This document shows, in pieces, positions 61,652 through 64,000 of a DNA stretch of 64,000 bases. Within the stretch, counting starts at the first letter, position 1; every line of letters begins with the position of its first letter. Source of the DNA: Isoperla grammatica. Taxonomy: Eukaryota; Arthropoda; Insecta; Plecoptera; Perlodidae. The DNA lies in the NCBI GenBank assembly GCA_945910005.1, contig OX246747.1, forward strand, positions 11,561,035 to 11,625,034, written 5' to 3'. The notes beneath the pieces were generated by a model. That model saw nothing but the letters and a program-made list of their open reading frames with translations, searched no databases and was not told where the DNA came from. Made by a program: the position numbers and the translations under genes.

Positions 61652-62695
61652 ATGGCGTACGTCAATCAAACGCACCAGATTAATTACCTGCCATGCTCCA
61701 AGACCAACTGGAAGTGCGTGGAGTGCGTACAGTTCCGCGTGGCAGGCAGTGCATACAGGCAGGGGGGAGGTGTTTTCTCCCGGCCGTCTGACCTTGCAAA
61801 ACATTTTAAGACTAAGCACGAGGGCCGGCGCTTAGAATATGAATGCTTGCCGCATTCTTTGCGCTTCGCAGACTTCAGGGCTGTGAATGCCCATTGGAGG
61901 GACCGCCACCCTGGTGAGAAGGCGCTGCTGTCCTCTTCGTCGTCGAGTGGCAGTGAGAGCGCCGCGGGGGTGGCGGGGGGAGTAGATATGGGGGCACTGG
62001 TACTTCAGCCATCAACACAGCCAGTGTCCTTGCAGGACTCCCCCGTCTCAGTTCATCGAGACCTCCAAGGGGCTGCCCGAGCCCCGCCTCCACCATTGCC
62101 TCGTGCCGAGAGTCTCAGGGGGCAGGCACCGCGCCAGGTGCCGGCTGGCGCATCTCCTCGCAGGGAGGACGGGGCCGTACGAAAAGCCCGGAAGCAGCCT
62201 GTGACACGGAGGGGTGGCCCACGAGTTGAGCCGGTGCCGCCTGCGGCGGTGTCAGCGGGGGGCTCGACCTCCATCCAGAGCCCCCCTCCAGAGCCGCAGA
62301 ACACTTCAGTGCTGGGGCCCTCGCGAGGTTCGTCGTCAGCGGGGGTTGTCCCTCGTAGCCGTGGGGGCTGTCCTTCAGCGTCGTCGTCGGGGACAGAGGT
62401 CTTTGACTCCCCACTGCCGGAGGGTCAGGATCGTGCGGGCGGTCCGGCTCGGCTAGGAGGCCGGGCCCAGAAGAGAGGGCCGCGGCCCCGCTCCAGGAGG
62501 GGCGGGCCTGCGCCTCCAGCTGTTCCCAAGGGGCCTCCTGTGGTGGCTGTTAGCCGCCACAAATCCAGGAGGCCCAGGCGGCGGGCGCGGGACCCGGACA
62601 GAAGCCTAAGTCAGTCCACATCTTGGTCCGGGTCGGGAGCGTCGCGGGGGCGGTGGAGGGCGGCAGCAGGGGGCTACCCAGCACGAGTCCCCTGA
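61652..62695 (+). CDS. N-terminal zinc-finger ORF of the Utopia-like element
   Basis: A 347-codon frame from an ATG 300 bp after the U2 piece. CVECVQF followed by FSRPSDLAKHFKTKH makes a C2H2 finger at about residues 23-60. YECLPHSLRFADFRAVNAHW and RDRH suggest a second, degenerate finger. The rest is Ser/Pro/Arg/Gly-rich and disordered-looking. Such fingers bind the target DNA in R2/NeSL-type elements. It ends at TGA 62693-62695 and overlaps the next frame by 86 nt in the +1 register, so either two proteins are made, a frameshift joins them, or one base has been lost or gained. Confidence 0.65.
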   Translation: MAYVNQTHQINYLPCSKTNWKCVECVQFRVAGSAYRQGGGVFSRPSDLAKHFKTKHEGRRLEYECLPHSLRFADFRAVNAHWRDRHPGEKALLSSSSSSGSESAAGVAGGVDMGALVLQPSTQPVSLQDSPVSVHRDLQGAARAPPPPLPRAESLRGQAPRQVPAGASPRREDGAVRKARKQPVTRRGGPRVEPVPPAAVSAGGSTSIQSPPPEPQNTSVLGPSRGSSSAGVVPRSRGGCPSASSSGTEVFDSPLPEGQDRAGGPARLGGRAQKRGPRPRSRRGGPAPPAVPKGPPVVAVSRHKSRRPRRRARDPDRSLSQSTSWSGSGASRGRWRAAAGGYPARVP

Positions 62696-64000
62696 CGTAT
62701 CGCCGGCGAGCGGGGAGGACCCCGTGGTGGCTGCTCGGCGCGCCCAGGTTCAGGCTCTCCTGCAGCGCTGTCGGAGGGCGTCGGGAGAGCCGGCCGCCGG
62801 GGAGTCTGTTGACGACGCTGGAGGAGGTCCCCCGCCCCGTTGTTGTGGGGAGACACCAATGGACGGACGCCGGGAGGGAGGAGCGACTGATGGGCGTCTT
62901 CATCAATCATCGTTATCTTCAGGTAGTGGGGTAGATGGGCAGGCAACGGAGGCCGAGGCCCGTGTCACGGACGCCCAGCGGGAGTGGCTACGTCGGCTGG
63001 AGGGTCCTCGCTGGGAGGACTTCCAGGCCGCCGTCGAGGCATTTGTGCAGGCCGCTGTCTCTGCGGCCCCCGCGCCGGTTCGCCGGGGCGGGGGTGGTGG
63101 GGGCGGCGGTGAATTTCGTGATGTTGGGGCCTATAGGGTCCGTGACGCCCAGAGACGGCCGGGTCCGCGTCGAGCCCCCCCGCCTCCTCGGAGGAGGGGG
63201 GGGGGCTACCCGCAGTTCGATCCTGTGGAGGCGGCGCGGATCCAGCAATTGTATCGAGTTAATAGGAAGAAGGCCGTCCAGCAAATTTTCAGTGGGGCAT
63301 CACAGCACTGCACGGTGGCCTCGGCGGAGGTACGGGCCTACTACCAGCAGGTGTTCAGTGTGGCAGGGCATACGGTGCAGCCTCCACCTCCCGTGGTTCC
63401 CCTTGTCATGGAGGAGGAGACTACTGGGCTCGCGGCGACGTCCCTGGTGGGGGCCTTTCGCCCGGTGGAGGTGGCTGCAAGGCTGTCACGCATGGCGAAT
63501 ACGGCCCCCGGCAGGGACGCCGTTACATATGGGGACCTTCGCCGCGCTGACCCGGGATGCCACGTGCTTGCTGCGATCTACAACCGCTGTGCAGCTGAGG
63601 AGAGGGTGTCGGCTTCGTGGAGGGTGTCGCGGACGGTCCTCATTTATAAGAAGGGTGACCGCGATGACCTCTCGAACTGGCGTCCCCTCTCTCTAGGCAA
63701 TACCATTGCCAAGCTGTATAGCGGGGTGGTTGCGAAGCGCGTGGCGGACTGGGCGCGAGGTGATGGGAAGGTCTCCTGGGCCCAGAAGGGCTTCATGGAG
63801 CACGAGGGTTGTTACGAGCACAACTTCCTGCTCCAATCAGCCATTGACGAGGCGCGCCCTGGGAGGGGGGAGTGCTGTGTTGCCTGGCTTGACTTAGCCA
63901 ATGCTTTCGGCTCGGTCCCGCACTCTCACATATTTAACGTATTAACACATCTCGGTCTCCCCAAGAAAACAATAGCTATCATTAAGGATTTGTATGCTGG
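62610..64000 (+). CDS. reverse transcriptase ORF of the Utopia-like element (partial)
   Basis: Open from just after a TAA at 62607-62609 to the window end (about 463 codons), first in-frame ATG at 62859. Motifs: APGRDAVTYGDLRR, VLIYKKGDRDDLSNWRPLSL (RT 1-2), AQKGFMEHEGCYEHNFLL, WLDLANAFGSVPH (catalytic domain A). These follow the R2/NeSL pattern rather than the APE-type LINE pattern. The catalytic DD box and restriction-like endonuclease would lie beyond the edge. No stop or shift interrupts the visible part, so the copy looks young. Confidence 0.75.

Larger units (their letters stand above)
61351..64000 (+). mobile_element. NeSL/R2-type non-LTR retrotransposon, Utopia-like, open at window end
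   Basis: A ~300-bp leader is followed by a zinc-finger frame and an RT frame. The composition switches to strongly GC-rich compared with the AT-rich surroundings. U2 sequence at its 5' end, N-terminal Cys/His fingers and R2-like RT motifs point to Utopia, a clade known to target U2 snRNA genes. The restriction-like endonuclease and 3' end lie beyond 64000. Confidence 0.7.

Noticed and set aside
62935..63696. 253-codon Arg-rich frame
   Set aside because: It overlaps the RT frame in another register and lacks motifs. High GC content removes stops by chance.

Overview
The window is an invertebrate nuclear genome segment made almost entirely of mobile DNA and its remains. The 18S rRNA fragment at about 47.7 kb reads more like arthropod than mollusc 18S around its GATCGTCGCAAGACGAAC stretch, and the U2 snRNA leader at 61.3 kb carries the ATCAAAG spelling that I recall from invertebrate U2. 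I therefore favour an arthropod or arthropod-like host, but the species cannot be fixed from sequence alone. There is no bacterial-type gene organisation. Most open frames are shadows of repeats.

Layout. 0.2-6 kb: an LTR-internal-LTR-internal-LTR tandem of an internally deleted Gypsy-like element in which a coiled-coil gag region is joined in frame to part of the integrase. 7.3-13.7 kb: a decayed BEL/Pao element. 14.2 kb: a second BEL integrase scrap. 14.8-20.9 kb: a candidate split gene of small phase-1 exons, containing a 45-bp minisatellite with a 180-bp higher-order period, and interrupted by a jockey-type LINE ORF1 relic. 21.8-28.5 kb: scraps of SGNH-type, Ulp1-like protease/PHD, Harbinger and C2H2 coding sequence. 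28.7-30.2 kb: a hAT-like nonautonomous transposon with an exact 8-bp duplication and a GGCCCG-rich interior. 30.9-31.9 kb: an 82-bp minisatellite. 33.2-40.1 kb: an apparently intact nine-exon gene for a Mutator-like transposase fused to a YqaJ/lambda-exonuclease-type nuclease. 42.9-48.9 kb: Merlin, FLYWCH, LINE, RCC1/RING, Sina-like, 18S rRNA and 2A/PHD LINE fragments. 50.7-60.7 kb: SWIM, THAP, SGNH, Harbinger, endonuclease and RT fragments and a second, broken Mutator-like transposase. 61.3-64 kb: a GC-rich NeSL/R2-type (Utopia-like) retrotransposon, open to the window edge, whose 5' end carries the first ~35 nt of U2 snRNA.

Spread through everything are about 30 copies of one modular SINE-like family. 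Read on the opposite strand from most copies, it ends in a GTCTCATATTT-type 3' block plus an (ATCA)n tail, is 5'-truncated in some copies, and makes 9-17 bp target duplications. Its insertions date many of the other pieces and repeatedly land inside one another.

The best candidates for something new are: the intact transposase-YqaJ gene, with its in-frame duplicated exon and its foldback-loaded intron; the pair of 72-nt exons that differ far more than the introns around them; and the U2-leader/retrotransposon chimera.
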